NCBI GenBank assembly: GCA_032052615.1
Contig: DAMBWF010000020.1
Span: forward strand, 1 to 43,609
Origin: Pseudomonas_T sp032052615
GTDB taxonomy: Bacteria; Pseudomonadota; Gammaproteobacteria; Pseudomonadales; Pseudomonadaceae
Direction: 5' to 3'
DNA length: 43,609 bases
This document shows positions 21,907 to 30,086 of this stretch, one piece after another. The notes under the pieces are model-generated. The model was not told where the DNA came from. It ran no database searches and saw nothing but the letters and a program-made list of their open reading frames with translations. The first letter of the stretch is position 1. Every line of letters begins with the position of its first letter. A program made the translations under genes and the position numbers.

Positions 21907-22509
21907 ATGCAATTGAATGTAAATGGCGCTCAGGCGATTGAAGTCTCCGAGCTGACTTTTGGTGGCGAGTTCAACGAGACGCTGGTTCACCAAGCCGTCG
22001 TGGCCTACATGGCCGGTGGTCGTCAAGGTACTCGCGCTCAAAAAACCCGTTCCGAAGTCCGTGGTGGCGGTAAGAAGCCATGGCGTCAAAAAGGCACCGG
22101 CCGTGCCCGTGCCGGTACTATCCGTAGCCCCATCTGGCGCTCCGGTGGTACCACCTTCGCTGCAAAGCCCCAGGATCACTCTCAGAAGCTCAACAAGAAG
22201 ATGTACCGCGCAGCCCTGCGCTCCATTCTTGCCGAGCTGGTCCGTCAGGATCGCCTGGTCGTGGTGAACGAGTTCGCCGTCGATGCGCCGAAAACCAAGA
22301 CGCTGCTGGGCAAGCTGAACGACATGGGCCTGAGCGACGTACTGATCGTGTCCGACGCCGTCGACCAGAATCTGTACCTGGCCGCGCGCAACCTGCCTCA
22401 CGTCGATGTGCGTGATGTGCAAGGTTCCGACCCGGTCAGCCTGATCGCCTACGACAAGGTGTTGATCACCGTGTCCGCCGTGAAGAAATTCGAGGAGCTG
22501 CTGGGATGA
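21907..22509 (+). CDS. rplD: 50S ribosomal protein L4
   Basis: Assembly protein with a long loop lining the exit tunnel. ATG at 21907 (GGGGAG upstream) gives MQLNVNGAQAIEV and 200 aa. The tunnel loop is GGGKKPWRQKGTGRARAG, wild type at the macrolide-contact lysine. In E. coli L4 represses the S10 operon through a long leader; the leader here is short, so that mechanism may be absent. The TGA overlaps the rplW ATG (ATGA). Confidence 0.98.
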   Translation: MQLNVNGAQAIEVSELTFGGEFNETLVHQAVVAYMAGGRQGTRAQKTRSEVRGGGKKPWRQKGTGRARAGTIRSPIWRSGGTTFAAKPQDHSQKLNKKMYRAALRSILAELVRQDRLVVVNEFAVDAPKTKTLLGKLNDMGLSDVLIVSDAVDQNLYLAARNLPHVDVRDVQGSDPVSLIAYDKVLITVSAVKKFEELLG

Positions 22510-22805
22510 ACCAGGAACGCGTTTTCAAAGTGCTGCTGGGCCCGCATATCTCCGAGAAGGCAACGGTCCTGGCTGATGGCAAGAGCCAATTCGTTTTCAA
22601 GGTTGCCACCGATGCAACCAAGCTGGAAATCAAGAAGGCTGTCGAAAGCCTGTTCAGCGTGAAAGTCGCCGGCGTCAGCACCCTTAACGTGAAGGGCAAG
22701 ACCAAGCGTACCGCTCGCGGCCTGGGCAAGCGTAACGACTGGAAGAAAGCGTATATCGCGCTCCAGCCGGGCCAAGATCTCGATTTCGCCAGCAGCGCTG
22801 AGTAA
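22506..22805 (+). CDS. rplW: 50S ribosomal protein L23
   Basis: Tunnel-exit protein that docks trigger factor and SRP. 99 aa. Start overlaps the rplD stop by four bases, so translation is coupled. Conserved LLGPHISEKATVLAD at the N-terminus and KTKRTARGLGKRNDWKKAYI in the loop and last strand. Confidence 0.98.
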   Translation: MNQERVFKVLLGPHISEKATVLADGKSQFVFKVATDATKLEIKKAVESLFSVKVAGVSTLNVKGKTKRTARGLGKRNDWKKAYIALQPGQDLDFASSAE

Positions 22806-22816
22806 AGGGGTGCACC

Positions 22817-23638
<822 letters not shown>

Positions 23639-23654
23639 ATAGAGGGTTACGACA

Positions 23655-23930
23655 GTGCCACGTTCTCTGAAAAAAGGTCCCTTCATCGACCTTCATCTGT
23701 TGAAGAAAGTCGAAACGGCGGTGGAAAAGAACGATCGCAAACCGGTGAAAACTTGGTCGCGTCGCTCCATTGTCCTGCCGCAAATGGTCGGCCTGACCAT
23801 CGCTGTACACAACGGTCGTCAACATGTCCCCGTTCTCGTGAACGAAGACATGGTCGGTCACAAACTGGGCGAGTTCGCCGGTACCCGCACCTATCGCGGG
23901 CACGCGGCGGACAAGAAAGCCAAGCGTTAA
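23655..23930 (+). CDS. rpsS: 30S ribosomal protein S19
   Basis: 30S head protein contacting S13 and the A-site region. 91 aa, GTG start (GAGGG upstream) giving MPRSLKKGPFIDLHLLKK. Conserved KTWSRRSIVLPQMVGLTIAV and C-terminal GEFAGTRTYRGHAADKK. Confidence 0.98.
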   Translation: MPRSLKKGPFIDLHLLKKVETAVEKNDRKPVKTWSRRSIVLPQMVGLTIAVHNGRQHVPVLVNEDMVGHKLGEFAGTRTYRGHAADKKAKR

Positions 23931-23943
23931 GGGGTAAGGAAAG

Positions 23944-24276
23944 ATGGAAGTAGCCGCTAAGTTGTCGGGCGCTCGCATCTCCGCCCAGAAAGCCCGCTTG
24001 GTCGCCGACCAGATTCGCGGGAAGAAGGTGGGCGAAGCGCTCAACCTCCTGGCTTTCAGCAGTAAGAAAGCCGCCGAGATCATGAAGAAAGTGCTGGAGT
24101 CGGCCGTTGCCAACGCCGAGCACAACGAAGGCGCGGACGTGGACGATCTGAAGGTCTCCACCGTTTTCGTCAACGAGGGGCGTTCGCTGAAGCGCATCAT
24201 GCCGCGGGCCAAGGGCCGTGCTGATCGCATCGTCAAGCGGTCTTGCCATATCACTGTCAAGGTTGCGGACAAGTAA
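23944..24276 (+). CDS. rplV: 50S ribosomal protein L22
   Basis: Binds all 23S domains and lines the tunnel with a beta hairpin. 110 aa. Starts [20 protein letters not shown]; hairpin region [19 protein letters not shown] is intact, with no macrolide-resistance deletion. AAGGAAAG precedes the ATG, 13 bases after rpsS. Confidence 0.98.
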
Positions 24277-24289
24277 CGGAGTCGTTCAG

Positions 24290-24976
24290 ATGGGTCAGAA
24301 AGTACATCCCACTGGCATTCGCCTGGGAATCGTCAAGGAGCACACCTCCGTTTGGTACGCCGATAAGCGCACCTATGCGGACTATCTGTTCGCCGACCTT
24401 AAGGTCCGTGAATACCTCCAAGACAAACTAAAAAGCGCGTCCGTCAGCCGTATCGATATTCATCGCCCGGCTCAAACCGCACGCATCACCATCCACACCG
24501 CTCGTCCCGGCATCGTGATCGGCAAGAAAGGTGAGGACGTGGAGAAGCTGCGTCAGGACCTGACCAAGCAGATGGGTGTGCCCGTGCACATCAACATCGA
24601 AGAAATCCGCCGTCCCGAGCTCGACGGCATGCTGGTTGCGCAAAGCGTGGCTCAGCAGCTTGAGCGTCGCGTGATGTTCCGTCGTGCTATGAAGCGCGCC
24701 GTGCAGAACGCCATGCGGATTGGCGCCAAGGGTATCAAGATCCAGGTAAGCGGCCGTCTGGGCGGTGCCGAGATCGCCCGTACCGAGTGGTATCGCGAAG
24801 GTCGTGTGCCCCTGCACACCCTGCGTGCCGATATCGATTACGCCACCTACGAAGCGCACACCACTTACGGTGTGATCGGCGTGAAGGTTTGGATCTTCAA
24901 GGGTGAGGTCATCGGTGGCCGCCAAGAAGAACTGAAGCCGGTCGCGCCCGCGCCTCGCAAAAAAGCTGCTAAGTAA
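24290..24976 (+). CDS. rpsC: 30S ribosomal protein S3
   Basis: mRNA-entry-tunnel protein with helicase-related function. ATG at 24290 (GGAG upstream) gives MGQKVHPTGIRLGIVKEH and 228 aa; an in-frame start further up lies in rplV. The KH domain contains GIVIGKKGEDVEKLRQDL, and the C-terminal domain contains SGRLGGAEIARTEWYREG. Lys/Pro/Ala tail. Confidence 0.98.
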   Translation: MGQKVHPTGIRLGIVKEHTSVWYADKRTYADYLFADLKVREYLQDKLKSASVSRIDIHRPAQTARITIHTARPGIVIGKKGEDVEKLRQDLTKQMGVPVHINIEEIRRPELDGMLVAQSVAQQLERRVMFRRAMKRAVQNAMRIGAKGIKIQVSGRLGGAEIARTEWYREGRVPLHTLRADIDYATYEAHTTYGVIGVKVWIFKGEVIGGRQEELKPVAPAPRKKAAK

Positions 24977-24987
24977 GGAGTACGCAC

Positions 24988-25401
24988 ATGCTGCAACCCA
25001 AGCGTACGAAATTCCGCAAGCAAATGACCGGTCACAACCGTGGCCTGGCTCAACGCGGTAGCAAGGTCAGCTTCGGCGAATTCGCCCTGAAAGCTGTCGC
25101 ACGTGGTCGCCTGACCGCTCGCCAGATCGAGGCCGCTCGTCGTGCCTTGACCCGTCACGTGAAGCGTGGCGGCAAAATCTGGATCCGCGTGTTCCCCGAC
25201 AAGCCCGTCACCAAGAAGCCCCTCGAAGTTCGGATGGGTAAAGGTAAGGGCGGGGTCGAGTACTGGGTAGCCCAGATTCAGCCGGGCAAGGTCCTGTACG
25301 AGATCGAGGGTGTTTCCGAAGAGCTGGCGCGTGAGGCGTTCGCCCTGGCCGCTGCGAAGCTGCCGCTCGCCACCTCCTTTGTTAAGCGGACGGTGATGTG
25401 A
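24988..25401 (+). CDS. rplP: 50S ribosomal protein L16
   Basis: A-site-side 50S protein required for tRNA accommodation. 137 aa. Starts [19 protein letters not shown]. The motif [19 protein letters not shown] contains the arginine hydroxylated by RoxA in related bacteria. Stop overlaps the rpmC ATG by one base (TGATG). Confidence 0.98.
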
Positions 25402-25592
25402 TGAAAGCGAACGAACTTCGTGAAAAATCCGCGCAGCAACTGAACGAGCAACTGCTCGGCCTGCTGCGCGACCAGTTCAATCTGCGCATGCAGAAGGCAA
25501 CTGGCCAGTTGGGGCAGTCTCACCTGCTCTCGCAAGTTAAGCGTGACATCGCTCGCGTGAAGACTGTGCTCAACCAGCAGGCAGGTAAGTGA
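25401..25592 (+). CDS. rpmC: 50S ribosomal protein L29
   Basis: Two-helix protein at the tunnel exit. ATG at 25401 overlaps the rplP stop by one base; a GTG one codon earlier is also in frame but ATG gives the family length of 63 aa ([20 protein letters not shown]). Conserved [13 protein letters not shown] and [11 protein letters not shown]. Confidence 0.97.
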
Positions 25593-25594
25593 TC

Positions 25595-25861
25595 ATGGCT
25601 GAAGCTGAGAAAACCGTCCGTACGCTGACTGGCCGCGTCGTCAGCGACAAGATGGACAAAACCATCACCGTATTGATCGAGCGCCGCGTGAAGCACCCGA
25701 TCTACGGCAAGTACGTGAAGCGTTCGACCAAGTTGCACGCCCACGACGAGACCAACCAGTGCCGTACCGGTGACTTGGTCACCATTCGCGAGACTCGTCC
25801 GCTGGCTAAAACCAAGGCTTGGGCCCTGGTCGAAGTCGTCGAGCGCGCCGTTGAAGTTTGA
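25595..25861 (+). CDS. rpsQ: 30S ribosomal protein S17
   Basis: OB-fold 30S assembly protein. ATG at 25595, two bases after the rpmC stop, gives MAEAEKTVRTLTGRVVSDK and 88 aa; another in-frame ATG six bases earlier overlaps rpmC. Signature GDLVTIRETRPLAKTKAW present. Confidence 0.97.
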   Translation: MAEAEKTVRTLTGRVVSDKMDKTITVLIERRVKHPIYGKYVKRSTKLHAHDETNQCRTGDLVTIRETRPLAKTKAWALVEVVERAVEV

Positions 25862-25872
25862 GGTGAGAAACC

Positions 25873-26241
25873 ATGATTCAGACTCAATCCATGCTCGAAG
25901 TGGCCGATAACAGCGGCGCACGCCGTGTCATGTGCATCAAGGTGCTGGGTGGTTCGCATCGCCGCTATGCGGGTATCGGTGACATCATCAAGGTAACCGT
26001 GAAGGAAGCGATTCCGCGCGGCAAGGTCAAGAAAGGCCAGGTGATGACTGCCGTGGTGGTCCGTACCAAGCACGGCGTACGCCGTCCGGACGGCTCCATC
26101 ATCCGCTTTGATGGCAATGCTGCCGTTCTGCTGAACAACAAGCAGGAGCCCATCGGCACCCGCATCTTCGGGCCCGTGACGCGTGAGCTTCGTTCCGAGA
26201 AGTTCATGAAAATCGTCTCGCTCGCCCCCGAAGTGCTGTAA
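25873..26241 (+). CDS. rplN: 50S ribosomal protein L14
   Basis: Subunit-interface protein forming bridge B8. 122 aa. Starts MIQTQSMLEVADNSGARRVM; conserved IKVTVKEAIPRGKVKKGQV. In E. coli the spc operon begins here, but I see no promoter in the 11-base gap, so it continues from the S10 transcript. Confidence 0.98.
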   Translation: MIQTQSMLEVADNSGARRVMCIKVLGGSHRRYAGIGDIIKVTVKEAIPRGKVKKGQVMTAVVVRTKHGVRRPDGSIIRFDGNAAVLLNNKQEPIGTRIFGPVTRELRSEKFMKIVSLAPEVL

Positions 26242-26253
26242 GGAGAAGCCGTC

Positions 26254-26568
26254 ATGCAAAAGATTCGTCGTGACGACGAGATCATCGTCATCGCCGGCAA
26301 AGACAAGGGCAAGCGTGGCAAGGTGCTCAAGGTACTCGCCGACGACCGTTTGGTCGTCGTCGGGATCAACCTGGTTAAGCGCCACACCAAGCCGAACCCG
26401 ATGTCCGGCATCCAGGGCGGTATCGTCGAGAAGGAGGCGCCGCTGCACGTCTCCAACGTCGCCATCTTCAATACCGAAACCAACAAGGCTGATCGCGTGG
26501 GTTTCAAGGTCGAAGAAGGCAAAAAGATTCGTGTCTTCAAGTCGACCCAGAAATCCGTCGATGCTTGA
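26254..26568 (+). CDS. rplX: 50S ribosomal protein L24
   Basis: Assembly initiator of the 50S subunit. 104 aa. KOW motif at the start: DDEIIVIAGKDKGKRGKVLK. Then INLVKRHTKPNPMSGIQGGI. AAGGAG precedes the ATG. Twenty bases separate it from rplE. Confidence 0.98.
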   Translation: MQKIRRDDEIIVIAGKDKGKRGKVLKVLADDRLVVVGINLVKRHTKPNPMSGIQGGIVEKEAPLHVSNVAIFNTETNKADRVGFKVEEGKKIRVFKSTQKSVDA

Positions 26569-26588
26569 GCACTGCTAGGTAGAACACC

Positions 26589-27128
26589 ATGGCACGATTG
26601 AAAGAGATTTACCGGAAGGAAATTGCGCCCAAGCTGAAGGAAGAACTGAAGCTTGCGAACGTGATGGAAGTTCCGCGCATCACCAAAATCACCCTGAACA
26701 TGGGTCTTGGCGAAGCGATCGGTGACAAGAAGATCATCGAGAATGCCGTTGCCGACCTGGAAAAGATCACCGGTCAGAAGGTCGTCGTGACCCATGCCCG
26801 GAAATCCGTTGCAGGTTTCAAGGTTCGTGAAGGTTGGCCGATTGGCGTGAAAGTGACCCTGCGTCGCGATCGCATGTACGAATTCCTGGATCGCCTGCTC
26901 TCCATCTCCCTGCCGCGAGTGCGTGACTTCCGCGGCCTGAATGCCAAGTCCTTCGATGGTCGTGGCAACTACAGCATGGGCGTGAAAGAGCAGATCATTT
27001 TCCCGGAAATCGATTACGACAAGATCGATGCGCTGCGCGGTCTGGATATCACCCTGACCACCACCGCTCGTACGGATGATGAGGGTCGCGCACTGCTGCG
27101 TGCCTTCAACTTCCCGTTCCGCAACTGA
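26589..27128 (+). CDS. rplE: 50S ribosomal protein L5
   Basis: Binds 5S rRNA and contacts P-site tRNA. 179 aa. Signature KITLNMGLGEAIGDKKII and the P-site loop VTHARKSVAGFKVREGWPIG. Conserved LPRVRDFRGLN. In E. coli S8 represses the spc operon near this start; no obvious S8 helix is visible in the 20-base gap here. Confidence 0.98.
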   Translation: MARLKEIYRKEIAPKLKEELKLANVMEVPRITKITLNMGLGEAIGDKKIIENAVADLEKITGQKVVVTHARKSVAGFKVREGWPIGVKVTLRRDRMYEFLDRLLSISLPRVRDFRGLNAKSFDGRGNYSMGVKEQIIFPEIDYDKIDALRGLDITLTTTARTDDEGRALLRAFNFPFRN

Positions 27129-27140
27129 TTGGAGTAGGAA

Positions 27141-27446
27141 ATGGCCAAGAAGAGCATGAAGAACCGCGAGCTGAAGCGTCAGCTGACGGTTGCGAAGTAC
27201 GCTACCAAGCGTGCCGAGCTGAAAGCTACCATCGCCAATCCGAATTCCACTCCGGAGCAGCGTTGGGAAGCCCAGGTCGCCCTGCAGAAGCAACCTCGTG
27301 ACGCTAGCGCTTCGCGCCTGCGTAACCGTTGCCGCATGACCGGTCGTCCTCATGGCGTATACCGCAAGTTCGGCCTCGCTCGCACCAAGCTGCGCGAGGC
27401 TGCCATGCGCGGTGATGTGCCCGGTCTGGTAAAAGCCAGCTGGTAA
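27141..27446 (+). CDS. rpsN: 30S ribosomal protein S14 (long, zinc-free form)
   Basis: 30S head protein. 101 aa, the longer type without the zinc-binding CXXC pairs of the short paralogue. C-terminal signature RLRNRCRMTGRPHGVYRKFG is typical. SD GGAG before ATG. Followed by an unusually long gap of 184 bases containing a hairpin and a candidate promoter. Confidence 0.98.
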   Translation: MAKKSMKNRELKRQLTVAKYATKRAELKATIANPNSTPEQRWEAQVALQKQPRDASASRLRNRCRMTGRPHGVYRKFGLARTKLREAAMRGDVPGLVKASW

Positions 27447-27489
27447 GTCGTTTCGCTGGAGCCGGCATTTCGTCGGATCCTACGGAACC

Positions 27490-27524
27490 AAACGAATCAA
27501 GCCCCAACGGGGCTTGATTCGTTT
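27490..27524 (+). terminator. 16-bp hairpin in rpsN-rpsH gap (terminator or processing stem)
   Basis: 27490-27505 is exactly complementary to 27509-27524 with an AAC loop. The arms begin with AAAC and end with GTTT, so the only T-run is within the stem, and it is not a classic terminator. It interrupts an otherwise tightly packed operon. Confidence 0.6.
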
Positions 27525-27542
27525 CTGGCCGGTCTCTAGAAT
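27514..27542 (+). promoter_or_regulatory. Candidate internal promoter before rpsH
   Basis: TTGATT at 27514-27519, exactly 17 bases, then TAGAAT at 27537-27542 (five of six -10 bases). The -35 is inside the 3' arm of the hairpin. The start would be near 27549, giving a leader of about 82 bases to rpsH. Confidence 0.55.
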
Positions 27543-27630
27543 GACCGGCTCGCCGAAGTAGGCCCTGTCCTGGGGTCGCAGGCGATACGAAGCCGCAAGG
27601 CTGATTCTTTGTATTAGGAGCTACTAGCCC

Positions 27631-28023
27631 ATGAGTATGCAGGACCCGTTAGCGGACATGCTAACTCGTATCCGTAATGCCCAGATGGCTGAAAAGACCG
27701 TCGTGAGCATGCCTTCTTCCAAGCTGAAGGTGGCCGTGGCCAGCGTTCTGAAGAACGAAGGCTATATTTCGGATTATCAGGTCACCAGCGATGCCAAGCC
27801 ACTGCTGTCGATCGAGCTCAAGTATTTCGAGGGCCGTCCGGTCATCGAGGAGCTGAAGCGCGTCAGCCGTCCTGGCCTTCGCCAGTACAAGTCCGTCGAC
27901 CAGTTGCCGAAAGTTCGCGGTGGCCTAGGTGTGTCGATCGTCTCCACCAACAAAGGTGTGATGACTGATCGTGCTGCCCGCGCTGCTGGTGTCGGCGGCG
28001 AAGTGCTCTGCACTGTGTTCTAA
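27631..28023 (+). CDS. rpsH: 30S ribosomal protein S8
   Basis: Central-domain assembly protein and, in E. coli, translational repressor of the spc operon. 130 aa. Starts MSMQDPLADMLTRIRNAQ; C-terminal signature STNKGVMTDRAARAAGVGGE. SD AGGAG with a spacer of 10 bases. It is the first gene after the hairpin/promoter gap, so the upstream leader could be a site of S8 feedback; that is inference. Confidence 0.98.
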   Translation: MSMQDPLADMLTRIRNAQMAEKTVVSMPSSKLKVAVASVLKNEGYISDYQVTSDAKPLLSIELKYFEGRPVIEELKRVSRPGLRQYKSVDQLPKVRGGLGVSIVSTNKGVMTDRAARAAGVGGEVLCTVF

Positions 28024-28034
28024 GGGGAGTAAGC

Positions 28035-28568
28035 ATGTCTCGCGTTGCTAAGAACCCCGTCAAACTGCCGGCCGGCGTTGAAGTCAAGCTCAGCGGCCAG
28101 CAGCTTTCGGTGAAAGGCGCCAAGGGCGCTCTCGAACTGAATGTCCATCCTTCCGTTGAAGTGATCCAGGATTCCGGCGAGCTGCGTTTTGCCGCTCGCA
28201 ATGGCGATCAGCAGAACAAGGCCATGGCCGGCACCACTCGTGCGCTGGTGAATAACATGGTCGTTGGCGTCAGCCAGGGCTTCGAGCGCAAGCTCCAGTT
28301 GGTCGGCGTTGGCTACAAGGCGCAAGCCAAGGGCCAAGTGCTTTCCCTCGCTCTGGGCTTCTCGCATCCGGTGGATTACGAACTGCCGCAAGGCGTCACC
28401 GCTGAAACCCCCAGCCAGACCGATATCCTGATCAAAGGTATCGATAAGCAGTTGGTTGGCCAGGTAGCGGCGGAAATTCGCGACTTCCGTCCGCCAGAGC
28501 CTTACAAAGGCAAGGGCGTGCGTTACTCCGACGAAGTCGTCCGTCGTAAAGAAGCTAAGAAGAAGTAG
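28035..28568 (+). CDS. rplF: 50S ribosomal protein L6
   Basis: Two-domain protein near the sarcin-ricin loop. 177 aa. Conserved LQLVGVGYKAQAKGQVLSLA and C-terminal PPEPYKGKGVRYSDEVVRRK. AAGGGGAG precedes ATG, 11 bases after rpsH. Confidence 0.98.
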   Translation: MSRVAKNPVKLPAGVEVKLSGQQLSVKGAKGALELNVHPSVEVIQDSGELRFAARNGDQQNKAMAGTTRALVNNMVVGVSQGFERKLQLVGVGYKAQAKGQVLSLALGFSHPVDYELPQGVTAETPSQTDILIKGIDKQLVGQVAAEIRDFRPPEPYKGKGVRYSDEVVRRKEAKKK

Positions 28569-28578
28569 GGCATAGCAA

Positions 28579-28929
28579 ATGAGCGTAAAGAAAGAAACTC
28601 GTCTGCGCCGTGCTCGCAAGGCACGCCTGAAAATGCGCGAGCTGGAAACCGTGCGCCTTTGCGTGTACCGCTCTTCCCAGCATATCTACGCCCAAGTCCT
28701 TTCGGCCGACGGCGGCAAGGTTCTGGCCAGCGCCTCGACTCTGGACAAGGAACTGCGTGACGGTGCCACCGGCAACGTCGAAGCGGCCAAGAAAGTCGGC
28801 CAGTTGGTCGCGGAGCGCGCGAAAGCCGCTGGCGTCACTCAGGTGGCGTTCGATCGTTCTGGCTTCAAGTACCACGGCCGTGTGAAAGCGCTGGCTGATG
28901 CTGCTCGTGAAGGCGGGCTGGAGTTCTAA
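28579..28929 (+). CDS. rplR: 50S ribosomal protein L18
   Basis: 5S rRNA-binding protein. 116 aa with a basic N-terminus (MSVKKETRLRRARKARLKMR), then LCVYRSSQHIYAQVL and the C-terminal FDRSGFKYHGRVKALADAAR. Three bases separate its stop from rpsE. Confidence 0.98.
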   Translation: MSVKKETRLRRARKARLKMRELETVRLCVYRSSQHIYAQVLSADGGKVLASASTLDKELRDGATGNVEAAKKVGQLVAERAKAAGVTQVAFDRSGFKYHGRVKALADAAREGGLEF

Positions 28930-28932
28930 GTT

Positions 28933-29463
28933 ATGGCAAATAACGAACAAAGACGCGACAGCCGCGACAATCGCGAAGACAGCCGCGACGAAGGCTACAT
29001 CGAGAAACTGATCCAGGTTAACCGCGTCGCCAAGACCGTGAAGGGTGGTCGTATCTTCACCTTCACCGCGCTGACCGTGGTCGGTGATGGCAAGGGTCGC
29101 GTCGGCTTCGGTCGTGGCAAGTCCCGTGAAGTGCCGGCCGCCATCCAGAAGGCTATGGAAGCGGCTCGCCGCAACATGATTCAGGTCGATCTGAGCGGTA
29201 CCACGCTGCAATACCCCGTGAAGTCCGCCCATGGCGCTTCCAAGGTCTACATGCAGCCCGCTTCCGACGGTACTGGCATCATCGCCGGCGGTGCCATGCG
29301 CGCCGTTCTGGAAGTGGCGGGCGTTCAGAACGTTCTCGCCAAGTGCTACGGCTCCACTAACCCGGTGAACGTGGTTTACGCCACTTTCAAAGGCCTCAAG
29401 CACATGCAGTCGCCCGAGTCCGTGGCGGCCAAGCGTGGCAAGAGCGTCGAGGAGATCCGCTGA
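28933..29463 (+). CDS. rpsE: 30S ribosomal protein S5 with N-terminal acidic/basic repeat
   Basis: Decoding-fidelity and mRNA-entry protein. 176 aa, about ten residues longer than usual. The extra residues are at the N-terminus, where RDSRDNREDSRDEGY contains an imperfect 7-codon repeat: the 12 bases GACAGCCGCGAC occur at 28957 and 28978, 21 bases apart and in frame. The dsRBD-like core (VKGGRIFTFTALTVVGDGKG) and the GTGIIAGGAMRAVLEVAGV segment are normal. The spectinomycin-loop region looks wild type. SD lies in the end of rplR. Confidence 0.97.
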   Translation: MANNEQRRDSRDNREDSRDEGYIEKLIQVNRVAKTVKGGRIFTFTALTVVGDGKGRVGFGRGKSREVPAAIQKAMEAARRNMIQVDLSGTTLQYPVKSAHGASKVYMQPASDGTGIIAGGAMRAVLEVAGVQNVLAKCYGSTNPVNVVYATFKGLKHMQSPESVAAKRGKSVEEIR

Positions 29464-29465
29464 CC

Positions 29466-29648
29466 ATGGCTAACGCTACTGTCAAAGTCACGCTGATCAA
29501 GAGCGTGAACGGCCGCCTGGCCAACCACAAAGCCTGCGTCAAGGGCCTCGGCCTGCGTCGCATCGGTCATACCGTCGAAGTTCAGGATACTCCCGAGAAT
29601 CGCGGCATGATCAACAAGGCATACTACCTGCTGCGCGTTGAGGGTTAA
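29466..29648 (+). CDS. rpmD: 50S ribosomal protein L30
   Basis: Small 50S protein, 60 aa. Conserved KACVKGLGLRRIGHTVEV and GMINKAYYLLRVEG. N-terminus MANATVKVTLIKS is about two residues longer than I expect in Pseudomonas. Two bases after rpsE; rplO follows three bases after the stop. Confidence 0.97.
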   Translation: MANATVKVTLIKSVNGRLANHKACVKGLGLRRIGHTVEVQDTPENRGMINKAYYLLRVEG

Positions 29649-29651
29649 TCC

Positions 29652-30086
29652 ATGAAACTGAACGATCTGCGTTCCGCGCCGGGTGCCCGTCGCGAGAAGC
29701 ACCGTCCGGGTCGTGGCATCGGTAGCGGTCTGGGCAAGACCGGTGGCCGTGGTCACAAAGGTCTGACTTCCCGCTCCGGTGGTACGGTCGCCCCGGGCTT
29801 CGAGGGCGGCCAACAGCCGTTGCACCGCCGTCTGCCGAAGTTCGGCTTCGTTTCCCTGAAAGCCATGGATCGTGCGGAAGTCCGCACCTCCGAACTGGCT
29901 AAGGTGGAAGGCGACGTTGTAACCGTGCAGACCCTCAAGGATGCCAACGTGATCAACCAGAACGTGCAGCGTGTGAAAATCATGCTGTCCGGCGAGGTTG
30001 CTCGCGCAGTCACCCTGAAAGGGATCGCCGCCACCAAGGGTGCGCGCGCGGCTATCGAAGCAGCTGGCGGCAAATTCGAGGACTAA
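29652..30086 (+). CDS. rplO: 50S ribosomal protein L15
   Basis: Late-assembly protein with a glycine-rich extended N-terminus (RPGRGIGSGLGKTGGRGHKG) threading through 23S rRNA. 144 aa. C-terminal VTLKGIAATKGARAAIEAAG. Its stop is followed directly by the secY start. Confidence 0.98.
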   Translation: MKLNDLRSAPGARREKHRPGRGIGSGLGKTGGRGHKGLTSRSGGTVAPGFEGGQQPLHRRLPKFGFVSLKAMDRAEVRTSELAKVEGDVVTVQTLKDANVINQNVQRVKIMLSGEVARAVTLKGIAATKGARAAIEAAGGKFED

